DNA from: Caldithrix sp.
GTDB taxonomy: Bacteria > Zhuqueibacterota > Zhuqueibacteria > Thermofontimicrobiales > Sulfurfontimicrobiaceae
DNA: 64,000 bases
Reading direction: 5' to 3'
Assembly: GCA_020722815.1 (NCBI GenBank)
Contig: DYKB01000011.1
Location: forward strand, 49,501-113,500
Shown here: piece after piece, positions 8,801 through 18,043 of the stretch
Position numbering within the stretch: the first letter of the stretch is position 1
Layout: every line of letters starts with the position of its first letter
Program-made: the position numbers and the translations under genes
The notes under the pieces: generated by a model
Databases searched by the model: none
Told to the model about the DNA's origin: nothing
The model's input: only the letters and a program-made list of their open reading frames with translations

Positions 8801-10458
8801 AGGGGGGACAGTTGCCCGGTCATAAAGTCAGTGCGGAAATCGCGCGGGTACGCCATACCACCGAAGGTGTTACTTTGATTTCACCCCCGCCACATCATGA
8901 CATCTACTCCATTGAAGACCTGGCGCAATTGATTTATGATTTGAAATCTGTCAATCCCGCCGCAATGGTCTCGGTTAAATTGGTTTCAGAAGTTGGCGTG
9001 GGAACAATAGCCGCCGGAGTCGCCAAAGCCAAAGCCGATCTGGTTCTTATTTCAGGTCATGATGGCGGCACGGGCGCTTCCCCCCTGACCTCTATCAAAC
9101 ATACGGGGATGGCCTGGGAACTGGGGCTGGCGGAAACACAGCAGACATTGATCTTCAATCGTTTGCGGGATCGGATTCGGGTACAGGTCGATGGACAATT
9201 GAAAACAGGCCGTGATCTGGCAATCGCCGCCTTGTTAGGAGCTGAAGAATATGGTTTTGGAACCTCAATTTTAATCACCCTCGGCTGCATCATGATGCGA
9301 AAATGCCATCTAAATACCTGTCCGGTGGGCGTGGCAACTCAGGAAGCCGGACTACGCTCCCGATTTCAGGGGAAGCCGGAATATGTTGAACGATTTTTAC
9401 GTTTCGTCGCCGAAGAATTACGGGAATATATGGCAAAATTGGGCTTCCGATCTGTTGATGAGATGGTTGGACGAACCGACTTGCTGGATATTCAATCGGC
9501 AATTGAGCACTGGAAAGCGAAAAAACTCGACTTTTCCAGCCTTTTAAAACCGCCGCAAAATTCAAATGGTATTTATCGCTGCGCAACCCGGCGGCAGGAG
9601 CATCAAATTGCCGATCGCCTGGATTGGGAACTCATCCGACTGGCGCAGCCGGCCATTGAATTTAAAAAACCGGTAATCATCAATAAGACAATCCGCAATA
9701 CGGATCGCACAGTTGGTGCGACGCTGAGTGGTGTCATTACCCAGCAAGTGGGCGCTGAAGGTTTGCCGGATAATGCCATTCAGTTAAATTTTACCGGCTC
9801 AGCGGGACAGAGTCTCGGCGCATTTCTGGCACCGGGCATTACAATCCGTGTCGAAGGGGATGCAAATGATTATCTGGGCAAAGGCATGTCCGGCGGTCGG
9901 ATCATCCTTTGTCCCCCGATTAACGCGGGATTCAATCCGCATAAAAATGTTATTGTCGGTAACGTCGTCCTTTACGGCGCGACAGGGGGTGAGGTTTATA
10001 TCAATGGAATTGCGGGCGAGCGTTTTGCCGTGCGAAACAGCGGCGCCCGCGCCATTGTTGAAGGCGTGGGCGATCATGGCTGTGAATATATGACCGGCGG
10101 CAGGGTAGTGATCATTGGTCCCACCGGCCATAATTTCGCAGCCGGTATGAGCGGCGGCATCGCGTATGTGTACGATGAAAATGAATTGTTCGACACCTAC
10201 TGTAATCTGGACATGGTCGATCTGGAAAGCGTCTGGAGTCCGGAAGACAAATTGCAGCTCCGAACCATGATTGAAAATCATTACCGCTACACCAATAGCG
10301 AACGCGCCAAGTATTTATTGAAGAATTGGGACGCCCATCTGCCACTATTTGTAAAAGTCATGCCCATTGATTATCGCAAGTCATTAGAACGAATGCGGCT
10401 GGAAGAAGATACCGATAAAGAAACGGTGGCCGCAACCGAGGAGGTATACGTTGGCTAA
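5839..10458 (+). CDS. gltB: Glutamate synthase large (alpha) subunit
   Basis: Large subunit of glutamate synthase: hydrolyses glutamine and transfers the ammonia through an internal tunnel to 2-oxoglutarate, giving glutamate. 1539 residues, full length. A TTG start follows AAAGGA with suitable spacing. A ~42-residue propeptide precedes Cys43 (HDSCGVGF), the expected N-terminal nucleophile after processing. Then follow the class II amidotransferase domain, the central domain, the FMN/synthase domain (GGTGASPLTSIKHTGMAWEL) and the cysteine cluster CIMMRKCHLNTCP near residue 1150 that binds the 3Fe-4S centre. The C-terminal GXGXG beta-helix region is also present. It overlaps gltD by 8 bp. Key step of nitrogen assimilation with glutamine synthetase. 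Confidence 0.98.
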   Translation: MNRSRSENDTINQKISPTPKNINAAGFSQPFGLYNPSNEHDSCGVGFLARLDGKPQHSIIRDAIQILINLEHRGAVGGDKATGDGAGLLIKIPDFFFRKQQTEMQFYLPHPGHYAVGMTFLPTDPQLSEKCQTAFEKIVAEEGGEVLGWRKVSTSDDHLGELARSTEPVIRQIFIAPGKIALKDFERKLYVIRRLVEKEVLKIENHDTSQFYICSLSSRTLVYKGLLSGSQIKAFYPDLQDPDFQSPFSLLHQRYSTNTLPTWNLAQPFRFLAHNGEINTLKGNISRMKGREGILKSPFFNSDIEKIIPILNEKGSDSAIFDNAFELLVMGGRSLPHAMMMMIPEAYGPRIKMSEDKRAFYEYHSALMEPWDGPAAITFTDGEWIGGTLDRNGLRPARYTITRDGLIVLASETGVLDIPPETILSRGRLQPGKMFLVNLKQNRIVPDNEIKAKISRQRPYRRWVKDYRMELRGLFSPSKILREDPDILRQKQQAFGYTEEDLKIVLKPMATRGQEAIGSMGNDAALAVLSHKPQILFAYFKQLFAQVTNPPIDPLREELVMSLESFVGVETNLLEEAPEFYRGLKLYHPILTPGDMTNIRNASHQNIITRNIDLLFPANDGHNALKNALDTIFRQADESIANGATMLVLTDRNIDRDHVPIPSLLALSGLHHYLNNKGMRTAVGIIVETGEAREVMHFALLVSFGADAICPYLAFSTVHDMAVSGYLGADITPEEAMDNYVVAIKKGLLKTLSRMGISTLHSFYGSQIFEAVGIGAEVIRDYFPGTISRVGGIGLSEIAAEAIKRHQWAFPAKGKNSKLLDVGGAYQIRKDGEKHLWTPEAIYKLQLATRTNDYRIYKEYSSAVDEQSEFKATLRSLFRFKTTKSIPIEEVEPVENIVKRFVTAAMSFGSISKEAHEAIAIAMNRLGGRSNSGEGGEDPARYIPLPNGDSKRSRIKQVASGRFGVTTQYLMNADELQIKMAQGAKPGEGGQLPGHKVSAEIARVRHTTEGVTLISPPPHHDIYSIEDLAQLIYDLKSVNPAAMVSVKLVSEVGVGTIAAGVAKAKADLVLISGHDGGTGASPLTSIKHTGMAWELGLAETQQTLIFNRLRDRIRVQVDGQLKTGRDLAIAALLGAEEYGFGTSILITLGCIMMRKCHLNTCPVGVATQEAGLRSRFQGKPEYVERFLRFVAEELREYMAKLGFRSVDEMVGRTDLLDIQSAIEHWKAKKLDFSSLLKPPQNSNGIYRCATRRQEHQIADRLDWELIRLAQPAIEFKKPVIINKTIRNTDRTVGATLSGVITQQVGAEGLPDNAIQLNFTGSAGQSLGAFLAPGITIRVEGDANDYLGKGMSGGRIILCPPINAGFNPHKNVIVGNVVLYGATGGEVYINGIAGERFAVRNSGARAIVEGVGDHGCEYMTGGRVVIIGPTGHNFAAGMSGGIAYVYDENELFDTYCNLDMVDLESVWSPEDKLQLRTMIENHYRYTNSERAKYLLKNWDAHLPLFVKVMPIDYRKSLERMRLEEDTDKETVAATEEVYVG

Positions 10459-11887
10459 ACAAACTGGATTTTTAGAATATAAACGCGAAGAACCCAAAAA
10501 GCGGCCGGTGGCTGAAAGAATTCAGGATTTTCGCGAGTTGGAGGAACTTTTACCACCCGACCGGATAAATCAACAGGCAGCCCGGTGCATGGACTGTGGA
10601 ACGCCTTTCTGCCATGCTTTCGGGTGTCCCGTTGCCAATCGGATTCCCGATTGGAACGATATGGTCTATCAGGAACGATGGGAACAGGCTTTAACGCTGT
10701 TACAGGCAACCGATAATTTTCCGGAATTTACCGGCCGGGTTTGTCCCGCGCTTTGTGAGGCGGCCTGCACCTTGGCCATTCAGAAAGAAGCCGTTTCCAT
10801 TAAACAAATCGAATTACAGATCGTGGAACGCGGCTGGCAGGAAGGGTGGATCAAACCGGAACCGGCACTTTATCAAACGGGAAAACGGGTGGCTGTTATT
10901 GGATCAGGCCCTGCCGGGCTGGCAGCGGCACAGCAGCTTGCCCGAAATGGCCATTCAGTCGTTGTTTTTGAAAAAGCCGATCGGATTGGCGGCATCCTCC
11001 GCTATGGCATTCCTGATTTTAAACTCGAAAAATGGGTCATCGACCGAAGACTGGAACAATTGCGCCAGGAAGGCATCGTCTTTGAAACCGGCGTGGACGC
11101 CGGCGTGGATCTATCGATTCGCTATATGCAACGGACTTTTGATGCCATCGTGCTCGCCACTGGTTCAAGTGTGCCGCGGGATTTGAAAGTTCCCGGCCGC
11201 GATTTAAAAAATATCCATTTCGCAATGGATTTTCTCACCCAGCAAAACCGACGTCTGGAAGGCGATTCAATTGCGGAACAGGCTGCCATTTCGGCGAAAG
11301 ATAAAAAAGTCCTCGTCATTGGTGGCGGCGATACCGGTTCCGATTGCGTCGGCACCAGTCGCCGGCAGGGCGCCAGTCAGATTGTTCAAATTGAACTACT
11401 TCCACAGCCGCCAGTCAACCGCGATCCATATAATCCCTGGCCCACCTGGCCGAATATCATGCGCAGTTCCAGTTCCCACGAAGAAGGCTGTGAGCGCTTC
11501 TGGAGTATTCAAACGAAAGAATTTGTTGGAAATAAACAGGTTGAAAAAGTAAAAGTAATGCGGCTCGATTGGTCACCACCGGATGAAAACGGCCGACGAA
11601 AATTTACCGAAATTTCCAACTCCGAGTACGAAATCGAAGCTGATCTCGTCTTACTCGCTATGGGTTTCGTTCATCCCGAACACGGCCCGCTGGTGAAAGA
11701 CGCCAACCTCAAACTCGATGGCCGGGGCAATATCGAGGTCGATAAAAATCAAATGACGTCCGTTCCTGGCATCTTTGCGGCAGGCGATTGTGTTTTGGGG
11801 GCTTCACTGGTAGTTCGTGCGCTGGATCAGGGGCGAAAAGTGGCGGAAGGGGTGGAGCAATTTCTTTCCGGGAGATATCCTTCATAA
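10451..11887 (+). CDS. gltD: Glutamate synthase small (beta) subunit
   Basis: NADPH-oxidising subunit of glutamate synthase (478 residues); it passes electrons through FAD and 4Fe-4S centres to GltB. The N-terminal iron-sulfur region shows CMDCGTPFC, GCPVANRIPDWN and GRVCPALCEAACTL. An FAD-binding GxGxxG follows (VIGSGPAGLAAAQQL), then the NADPH-binding VIGGGDTGSDCVGTS and the C-terminal GIFAAGDCVLGASLVVRA FAD motif. The start is a TTG overlapping the last 8 bases of gltB, with GAGGT a few bases upstream inside gltB, which indicates coupled translation and a 1:1 complex. All expected motifs are intact. Confidence 0.98.
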   Translation: MAKQTGFLEYKREEPKKRPVAERIQDFRELEELLPPDRINQQAARCMDCGTPFCHAFGCPVANRIPDWNDMVYQERWEQALTLLQATDNFPEFTGRVCPALCEAACTLAIQKEAVSIKQIELQIVERGWQEGWIKPEPALYQTGKRVAVIGSGPAGLAAAQQLARNGHSVVVFEKADRIGGILRYGIPDFKLEKWVIDRRLEQLRQEGIVFETGVDAGVDLSIRYMQRTFDAIVLATGSSVPRDLKVPGRDLKNIHFAMDFLTQQNRRLEGDSIAEQAAISAKDKKVLVIGGGDTGSDCVGTSRRQGASQIVQIELLPQPPVNRDPYNPWPTWPNIMRSSSSHEEGCERFWSIQTKEFVGNKQVEKVKVMRLDWSPPDENGRRKFTEISNSEYEIEADLVLLAMGFVHPEHGPLVKDANLKLDGRGNIEVDKNQMTSVPGIFAAGDCVLGASLVVRALDQGRKVAEGVEQFLSGRYPS

Positions 11888-12567
11888 ATTCAGACATCCT
11901 ATGGATACCTGTTTTCCGCTCTAAAGGAACGTGGATTAAACTGATTGAACGACTTTTAACGGATTTAGACAAAACGATTGGAATATGGTTGTTTTAATAA
12001 TTTTAAATCAATAGTATTCGGCACGCCCAAGAAATTTGCTTACATTTTTGCTAAATTGCACGACATGTCATGCCCGAATGCTTTTATCGGGCATCCATTG
12101 TTTTTTGTAAGATGGATTCCCGCTAAAAACATGCGGGAATGACTGTGATCGATACTTATATTTTATAAAACTTAATTAATTTAATTAATGTTAAACCGTA
12201 TTTTAAAAGTATGCAGAAAATTATTGATTTTAAATATAATTATTTGTCTCCACGCAATTTTTTAGGATAATAGAGGTTGAAATTTCAAAAAAAAATCTCA
12301 AATTTTTAATAATTTCAAAATCCAAATATAGAAATACCAAACGATAACTTTCGTAAATCAGATCGTAGTTTTGTTTGTAATTTGTAAATTTGGATCATTG
12401 AGTTTTATTTGTTTTTTGGGATTTGAAGTTAAAGATTTTCAATTTTGAAAATCTATAAATTATTGAACGGAAACCAAAATTTATCTTAAGGAATTCAGAT
12501 GAATTAATTTGAACAAAAAATCCTGTTTGATAGACATCAAAAAAAATTTCAGGAAAGAAATAAGAAT
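11888..12567. repeat. gltD downstream gap with ~77-bp palindromic element A
   Basis: About 680 bp, AT-rich, no gene seen. 12067-12143 is copy A of a recurring imperfect palindrome: it opens GTCATGCCCGAATG, has an internal CGGGCATCCATTG, and closes CATGCGGGAATGAC. Copies B (19762-19840, opposite orientation) and C (45513-45590) are closely similar. The remainder (12150-12560) is very AT-rich and unremarkable. Confidence 0.75.
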
Positions 12568-14310
12568 TTAATGATTATTCATCAACGTTATCGTAATTCC
12601 CCAAAAGGCGGGATCATCAGGTGGGTCAGCGTTCCAGCCACTATACGAATGGCTGTCATCGGTTTTATAGATGACATAATATGTACCCTCATTTAAGGAG
12701 ATGGTGGTTTCCACTTTTCGGTTTTTACGGGCACCGCCGGCATGCGTTGTTTCTTCGTATTCCATTTCCCAAACTATTCGGCCGCGTTGATCTTCAATCC
12801 AGCCATAATCAAACATTTTGTGCCGTTCACCTTCACCCAGGGCATAAATTTTAATTCGGGATTGTCGACTGAGTACAAATTTTTCTTTAATTTTTTCATC
12901 ATCCTCGACCTGAATTAACTGAGCCAGCAACGATGGATTTTCATCTTCGGCGAATTGGGTGATAAGATTCGGATTCGCATTTTCATCAGCCAGCCAGATC
13001 GTAATCCCCCAGGCATCTGGATCGAATGGTGGTCCGGTGTTCCAGGATTTATAAGCATGGCTGTCATCCGTGAGGTAATAAACGATATAGTCACCAGCAG
13101 GTAAGGTGATGTAACCATCCAATACCCGGTTTTTATGTCCGCCGCCGGCATGTTCAGTATCCTGATATTCCATTTGCCAGACTTTTTCCCGGGTTTGCGC
13201 ATTGACGATCCAGGCATAATCGGCCATTTTATATTTTGATGAGCTTTCTCCCAATGCGTAAATTCGGAGTTGACTGGCATTTTTCAGTCGAAATCTCTGG
13301 TTTTCAAATTCATCATCTCGCATTTTGGTGATGGCAATAATCGGCAGATTTTCAATCCGTGCCTGAAATGGTTTAATCGCTGTTGCACCCTCACGAATCG
13401 CTATGCCGGAAATCGTAATTCCCCAATGACGCGGATCAAATGGGGGAAATGAATTCCACGCCTGGAAAGAATGGGAATCATCGGAAACATAATAAACCAG
13501 ATAATCCCCGGCCGGCAGGGTAATAATCTTATTAAAAACACGGTTCTTCGGATCACCGCCAGCATGTTCAGTATTTTCCAGCGTCATCTCCCATACCCGT
13601 TTTCGGGAACGGGCATCTACAATCCAGGCATAATCAGCCATTTCACGCGTGCTCGGCAGCCCTTCGCCCAAAGCATATATCTGTAAATCCATCTGCTGCG
13701 AAATGGAAAATCCTTCTTTCAGATATTTATTATCTTTGACTTCAAGGATTTGAACAACGGCCTGAGGCGTTGGCGGAGAGGCCGAACGAATGATTCCATT
13801 TCCTTCTTCACTCAGAACGGACAGCTTAATTCCGAGTTTATCAAAATTTTTTGTCGGCGGTGCCAGGTAAGTCCAAAATTCATTAATAAAACTTTTGGAA
13901 TGTTGAGAATATTGGGCAATCAAAGGATTTACCGCATAGTAAAGTTCGTAAAATCCTGCTGGTAAAATAATTTCATCCTCTACCCGAATCATATCCTTTT
14001 TCCGGCGGGTATCAACATTCTCTCGCTCAAAACTCCAGACAATTTGCCGACGATCACCGTCAAGAATCCAGCCACAGGCATCAAAATCTTCATCAGCATC
14101 CTTCTGAAATCCAAGCGCTTCAATTTTTACCGTTGCTTTTTTTTCGATCCGAAAGCATGCTGACTTGATAATATCCTGACTCATGTCGGTAATTTCTATC
14201 ACCGCGGAATTTTCTCCGGCGGCAAGCGTCAGAATTCCTGATAAATAAAAAAACAGATAAAATGGTTGAAGAATCCCTGAAAAGCGACTGCGATTCTTTT
14301 GAAAATTCAT
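12568..14310 (-). CDS. Secreted protein with four ~120-residue repeats
   Basis: Function unknown; I do not recognise the family. 580 residues with an N-terminal hydrophobic signal (about residues 12-32). The rest is four tandem repeats, roughly 36-165, 184-302, 322-440 and 463-577. Repeats 2-4 share IYALGEG, DYAWI or DYGWI, VWEM, HAGG.KNR, LPAGDY.VYY and a closing DDSHSY..WN..PP.DP..WGITI; repeat 1 is diverged and lacks the DDSH ending. The regular beta pattern suggests repeated beta-sandwich modules acting in the periplasm or outside the cell. No sorting domain or anchor is seen. AGGAG lies 9-10 bases before the ATG. It may follow the bactofilin/Omp85 gene, but a hairpin separates the two. 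Confidence 0.85.
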   Translation of the reverse strand: MNFQKNRSRFSGILQPFYLFFYLSGILTLAAGENSAVIEITDMSQDIIKSACFRIEKKATVKIEALGFQKDADEDFDACGWILDGDRRQIVWSFERENVDTRRKKDMIRVEDEIILPAGFYELYYAVNPLIAQYSQHSKSFINEFWTYLAPPTKNFDKLGIKLSVLSEEGNGIIRSASPPTPQAVVQILEVKDNKYLKEGFSISQQMDLQIYALGEGLPSTREMADYAWIVDARSRKRVWEMTLENTEHAGGDPKNRVFNKIITLPAGDYLVYYVSDDSHSFQAWNSFPPFDPRHWGITISGIAIREGATAIKPFQARIENLPIIAITKMRDDEFENQRFRLKNASQLRIYALGESSSKYKMADYAWIVNAQTREKVWQMEYQDTEHAGGGHKNRVLDGYITLPAGDYIVYYLTDDSHAYKSWNTGPPFDPDAWGITIWLADENANPNLITQFAEDENPSLLAQLIQVEDDEKIKEKFVLSRQSRIKIYALGEGERHKMFDYGWIEDQRGRIVWEMEYEETTHAGGARKNRKVETTISLNEGTYYVIYKTDDSHSYSGWNADPPDDPAFWGITITLMNNH

Positions 14311-14337
14311 ATTTTCTGTCTCCTGTCATAATGAAAA

Positions 14338-14376
14338 GAACAGCTCACAATTGATATCAAATCCAATTGTGAGCTG
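14338..14376 (-). terminator. Intrinsic terminator of the Omp85-fusion gene
   Basis: A perfect 13-bp inverted repeat (CAGCTCACAATTG at 14341-14353, CAATTGTGAGCTG at 14364-14376) lies ~50 bp after the stop of the minus-strand gene that ends at 14425. Read on the minus strand it is followed by the U-rich TTCTTTTC. Its place between two minus-strand genes suits termination of the upstream one. Confidence 0.75.
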
Positions 14377-14424
14377 CTCACCTTTACTCTTCACGAAGGA
14401 GGGTATTCATGGCAAAAAATTTTC

Positions 14425-16776
14425 TTAAAAAGTTCGATTGAGCCGGAAGGTAACAACAACCGGCTGCCCCCCAACATCTGTCCTTTTGGCGATATTCAAA
14501 CGGACATCACCCTCATAATTCGTCAATGCAATTCCAATATCGGTTTTTAAATCAGTCCAGGTTAATCCATCGAAACCTTCCTGATACGAATTTTTAACCT
14601 CCGAATTCCAGAGGAGTCCCGTATCCACAAAAAGGATTAGATTTAAATGCCGTAACCAGAGAATATCGTTCAATCCTGAACGTCGGCCGCGGATTCGATA
14701 TTCAACATTTGCCAGGACCATTCGGTCACCATTTTGAAAATATTGATAATCATACCCCTGTAAACTCGATACCCCCCCCATATCAAATAAAAATTGTTTC
14801 GGCAACAAACCTCTGGCTGAACCACCGCGAATTCGAAAATCCAGGTTTTCTCCATAGCCAATCGGCTGATAGCGCCGGATATCCAGGATATAGCGATCAA
14901 AATTAACAAGATCATTCGTACCTGGCATAAAAATCTCATTTTTCAGGTCAGGCCCAACCAATTGGCCTTCAAAAGAGATCAGCCAGCCACGGTTTGGATG
15001 CTGGGGATGATTTCGCGTATCCAGCGTCAACCGGGCAATCAGGCTCTTTAATTCGATCAGCTCATCAATCCCGGGATTTTGGGTAAATTTTTTATGTCCA
15101 CCAAAAAGTGCCCACTGTGTCTGCCGGGTCATATTATAATAGCTATCAATTCGATACTCAGCACCAATAGAAAAGGAGCGGGTTAAATTCTGTCTGGCAT
15201 AAGCCGAATAACCTTCCCGACGATAAAAATCCAGATAATCTTCCTTTAAAAAGAGTGCCGAAAGCGTATTCTCAAACGCTGGAATTTGCCATTCATCCTG
15301 GCTTTCCGTCAAATTATAAGCCTGTGCACCCAATGTGAATCTTAAATCATCAAAAAACCAGCGTTCCAGTCCCACCTGATAACGTACACTTTTATTCGCA
15401 AAACCATAACCAACATGCCCAAATACTGAAAAATGATATTCGCTGGGCTTCCAGGTATAGTCTTTCGGAACGCGCAATCCCAGGAACATGCCTTCCACAC
15501 GATTGTAACGAAACATAAACGCCTGTTCAGCATTAAACTCATTTGAATGCTTTTTGGTTCTAATCCGCTCCCAACTCGGTTCCCGATCAATATCTTCATG
15601 TCGATCAATCCGAATCCGCTCATGTTCTTTCCGTTCAAGTTCTCTTTCACGTTCCAAATCTTTCCGAAGATGACGCTCACGGTCCCGATCCGCCTCACTA
15701 TCGTTTGTAATACGGACGCCAGTGAGAGAGGTTGCAATAACATCCCCTGTTATCCGTGAACCTGAATTTCGAAAGATTTTGCCTCCCACGCTAACGACAT
15801 CACCATCAACCATACTCCTGTCACCCATCTCAACATCCCCCATAATCGCCACCACATCCCCCCGAACTTCGCCATTCACCGCAATGGTGCCCTTCAGTGC
15901 AACAACATCTCCATCGATAATTTCATTCTCTTTTACGGCGACATCACCAAAGAACTGAAAAATACCTTCGAATTTTTTCTTTTCCTGATTTAAATATTTC
16001 TTTTCAATCTTGGAACGAATTCTCTCATCCAGCCCTTCCAGTTTACTCGACAAATCTTTCCAACTCAAATCTTCGCGCTTATATTTGAAATCCAGCTCAA
16101 TCATCTCCCCAAAGTAGCGACCGCCATTGGTAATATAAATATTGCCATTGCCAGAAATAATATGTCCCGTTACCAGGGCATTATTTCCCAGTTTTACATC
16201 TCCATCAATTGTAACGACGTCTCCATTAACAACGCCATAGATTGAAAGATCACCTTGCTGAACTACCAAATTGCCATCAATTGTTTCTCGGGGATCAACC
16301 TGCCGCTTCCTGGTATAATGATATAATTTTTTACGGGCACCAGAAATATCCTGTCTTTTTGTAGATCGCGTTCGGCCCCGATAAACTTCCAGTAAATCGC
16401 CGGCAATTTCGCAATCCGAATTTTTTACAATACTCCCTTCATACACTAAAACATGCCCATAAACAACGGCATCCCGCTTTAAAACAACGTTACCATTAAA
16501 AACAAAAACATCCCCTTCAATCTCACCACTGATAACCAGATCCCCATTTTCAACCAGGACATCCCCTAAAATTTTCTCTCGCTCATGAATTGTGACATCG
16601 GAATTAAAACGATTGATACGCTGAGTTTCTTTAAAATTTTGACGATTAAAGCGACCTTGCATCGATTTATTGCCAGGACTACCGTTGACATTGGATATAA
16701 TTAATCCACTGAACAGCAAGAAGAAAAACAGTGCTATCAGAATAAAAAACAACATTTGTCGCGCATTTTGTTGCAT
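14425..16776 (-). CDS. Bactofilin-like beta-helix fused to Omp85-type barrel
   Basis: Predicted outer-membrane protein of unusual architecture. I place the start at the ATG of MQQNARQMLFF because GGAGG lies at 16788-16792, 11 bases upstream; an in-frame ATG 63 bases earlier lacks such a site. A signal/hydrophobic segment is followed by ~300 residues of polymer-forming (bactofilin, DUF583-like) repeats, with recurrent GDV and GEIEGDVFVFNGNVV-type strands. A highly charged Arg/Glu stretch (about 365-410) comes next. The C-terminal ~350 residues resemble a BamA/TamA/FhaC surface-antigen barrel (LDTRNHPQHPNRGW, MGGVSSLQGYDYQYF, ending VTFRLNRTF with a terminal Phe). No POTRA domain is evident. 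The role is unknown; the beta-helix probably lies in the periplasm. Confidence 0.85.
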   Translation of the reverse strand: MQQNARQMLFFILIALFFFLLFSGLIISNVNGSPGNKSMQGRFNRQNFKETQRINRFNSDVTIHEREKILGDVLVENGDLVISGEIEGDVFVFNGNVVLKRDAVVYGHVLVYEGSIVKNSDCEIAGDLLEVYRGRTRSTKRQDISGARKKLYHYTRKRQVDPRETIDGNLVVQQGDLSIYGVVNGDVVTIDGDVKLGNNALVTGHIISGNGNIYITNGGRYFGEMIELDFKYKREDLSWKDLSSKLEGLDERIRSKIEKKYLNQEKKKFEGIFQFFGDVAVKENEIIDGDVVALKGTIAVNGEVRGDVVAIMGDVEMGDRSMVDGDVVSVGGKIFRNSGSRITGDVIATSLTGVRITNDSEADRDRERHLRKDLERERELERKEHERIRIDRHEDIDREPSWERIRTKKHSNEFNAEQAFMFRYNRVEGMFLGLRVPKDYTWKPSEYHFSVFGHVGYGFANKSVRYQVGLERWFFDDLRFTLGAQAYNLTESQDEWQIPAFENTLSALFLKEDYLDFYRREGYSAYARQNLTRSFSIGAEYRIDSYYNMTRQTQWALFGGHKKFTQNPGIDELIELKSLIARLTLDTRNHPQHPNRGWLISFEGQLVGPDLKNEIFMPGTNDLVNFDRYILDIRRYQPIGYGENLDFRIRGGSARGLLPKQFLFDMGGVSSLQGYDYQYFQNGDRMVLANVEYRIRGRRSGLNDILWLRHLNLILFVDTGLLWNSEVKNSYQEGFDGLTWTDLKTDIGIALTNYEGDVRLNIAKRTDVGGQPVVVTFRLNRTF

Positions 16777-17017
16777 GGTTTGCTGGCCCTCCAAAAGGTA
16801 CATACGATTATTCAGGATTATTATGACATCAAATGCCATTGCAAGCGAAGTGCCAATATTATTTGTTAATAAAACTTAAAATTTTAACCTATTGTTAATA
16901 AAGGAATTAAGTAGATTAAATTTTGTTAAAATTTATTTTTGATGCTTCAAATCTACGGCGTTTGTGTGGTATTTGTTGCAAAAATACACAGGTCAATTGG
17001 AACGGATTGTGGTAAAT

Positions 17018-18028
17018 TTACACACCAGCAGAACGAAGTTCATTTAAAACAGCAGAAAATTGTGGCGGTAACTCACTTTGAAAACGCATGAATTCATTTT
17101 TGACCGGATGGAGAAAACCCAGAGTCAGGGCATGCAACGCCTGATGCGGCATTATTTTAAGTAATGAAATCGCAAACTGACGGTCCGCCTGATTCAGATG
17201 GATTGTTTGTTTTAATCGACCCTCATAGACATTATCACCCAAAACAGGATGGCCGATGTGGTATAAATGTACTCGAATTTGATGGGTTCGGCCGGTTTTC
17301 AAATTTAATCGAAGGAGGGAGAAAAGTCGAAATTTTTCCATAATTTCATAATGTGTAATGGCCAGTTTGCCGGTTTCATCCTTTGGAACGTACATTCGCG
17401 TTCTGTCATTCGGATTTCGGGCTAAAAAAGTACGAATTTCTCCTTTATCGGCTTTTGGATGGCCCCAGACAAGCGCCCGATATTCCCGTTCCATGGTTCG
17501 ATTGGCGAACTGATCAGACAGATGGCGATGCGTAAAATCATCTTTTGCCACCACGAGCAAACCGGAGGTATTTTTATCCAGCCGATGAACAATGCCCGGC
17601 CGCTCAGCCGTGTTTAATGTGGATAGATTTTTCGAATGATACAGCAGCGCATTGACCAGCGTCCCCTGGTAATTACCACAGGCGGGATGAACCACCATGC
17701 CAGCAGGCTTATTGATAATAATTAAATTTTCATCTTCGTAAAGAATATCCAGTGGGATATTTTCGGGTTCATGGATTGATTTTTGTGGTTTGGGGAGTTG
17801 CAGTTCAATTTGATCCCCGGGATGAATTTGATAATTCGGCTTGACAATTTTGCCATTTATGGCAACCAAACCGTCTTTAATCATTTTCTGGATTTGCGAG
17901 CGGGAAATTTCGGAAATTTCACGCGTCAGAAAAATATCAAGTCGCTCTTTGCTTTTATTTTCAGGGACAGTAATTTGTTGAATTGTATTTTGCATATTAA
18001 TATGGAAGGATTTATTCATGGGCAACAA
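17018..18028 (-). CDS. rluD: Pseudouridine synthase RluD family
   Basis: 23S rRNA pseudouridine synthase of the RluA/RluD family. An N-terminal S4 RNA-binding domain (about residues 24-80: RLDIFLTREI..SRSQIQKMI) precedes the catalytic domain with the hallmark GIVHRLDKNTSGLLVV, Asp151 being the catalytic residue, and the later LKTGRTHQIRVHL motif. Having S4 plus 336 residues favours RluD (helix 69 modification) over RluA or RluC, though this is not decisive. The start is uncertain: TTG at 18028 or ATG at 18019. The gene lies 15 bp after lspA, a common pairing, so the two are probably co-transcribed. Confidence 0.93.
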   Translation of the reverse strand: MLPMNKSFHINMQNTIQQITVPENKSKERLDIFLTREISEISRSQIQKMIKDGLVAINGKIVKPNYQIHPGDQIELQLPKPQKSIHEPENIPLDILYEDENLIIINKPAGMVVHPACGNYQGTLVNALLYHSKNLSTLNTAERPGIVHRLDKNTSGLLVVAKDDFTHRHLSDQFANRTMEREYRALVWGHPKADKGEIRTFLARNPNDRTRMYVPKDETGKLAITHYEIMEKFRLFSLLRLNLKTGRTHQIRVHLYHIGHPVLGDNVYEGRLKQTIHLNQADRQFAISLLKIMPHQALHALTLGFLHPVKNEFMRFQSELPPQFSAVLNELRSAGV

Positions 18029-18043
18029 ATCGGATTTATTCCC

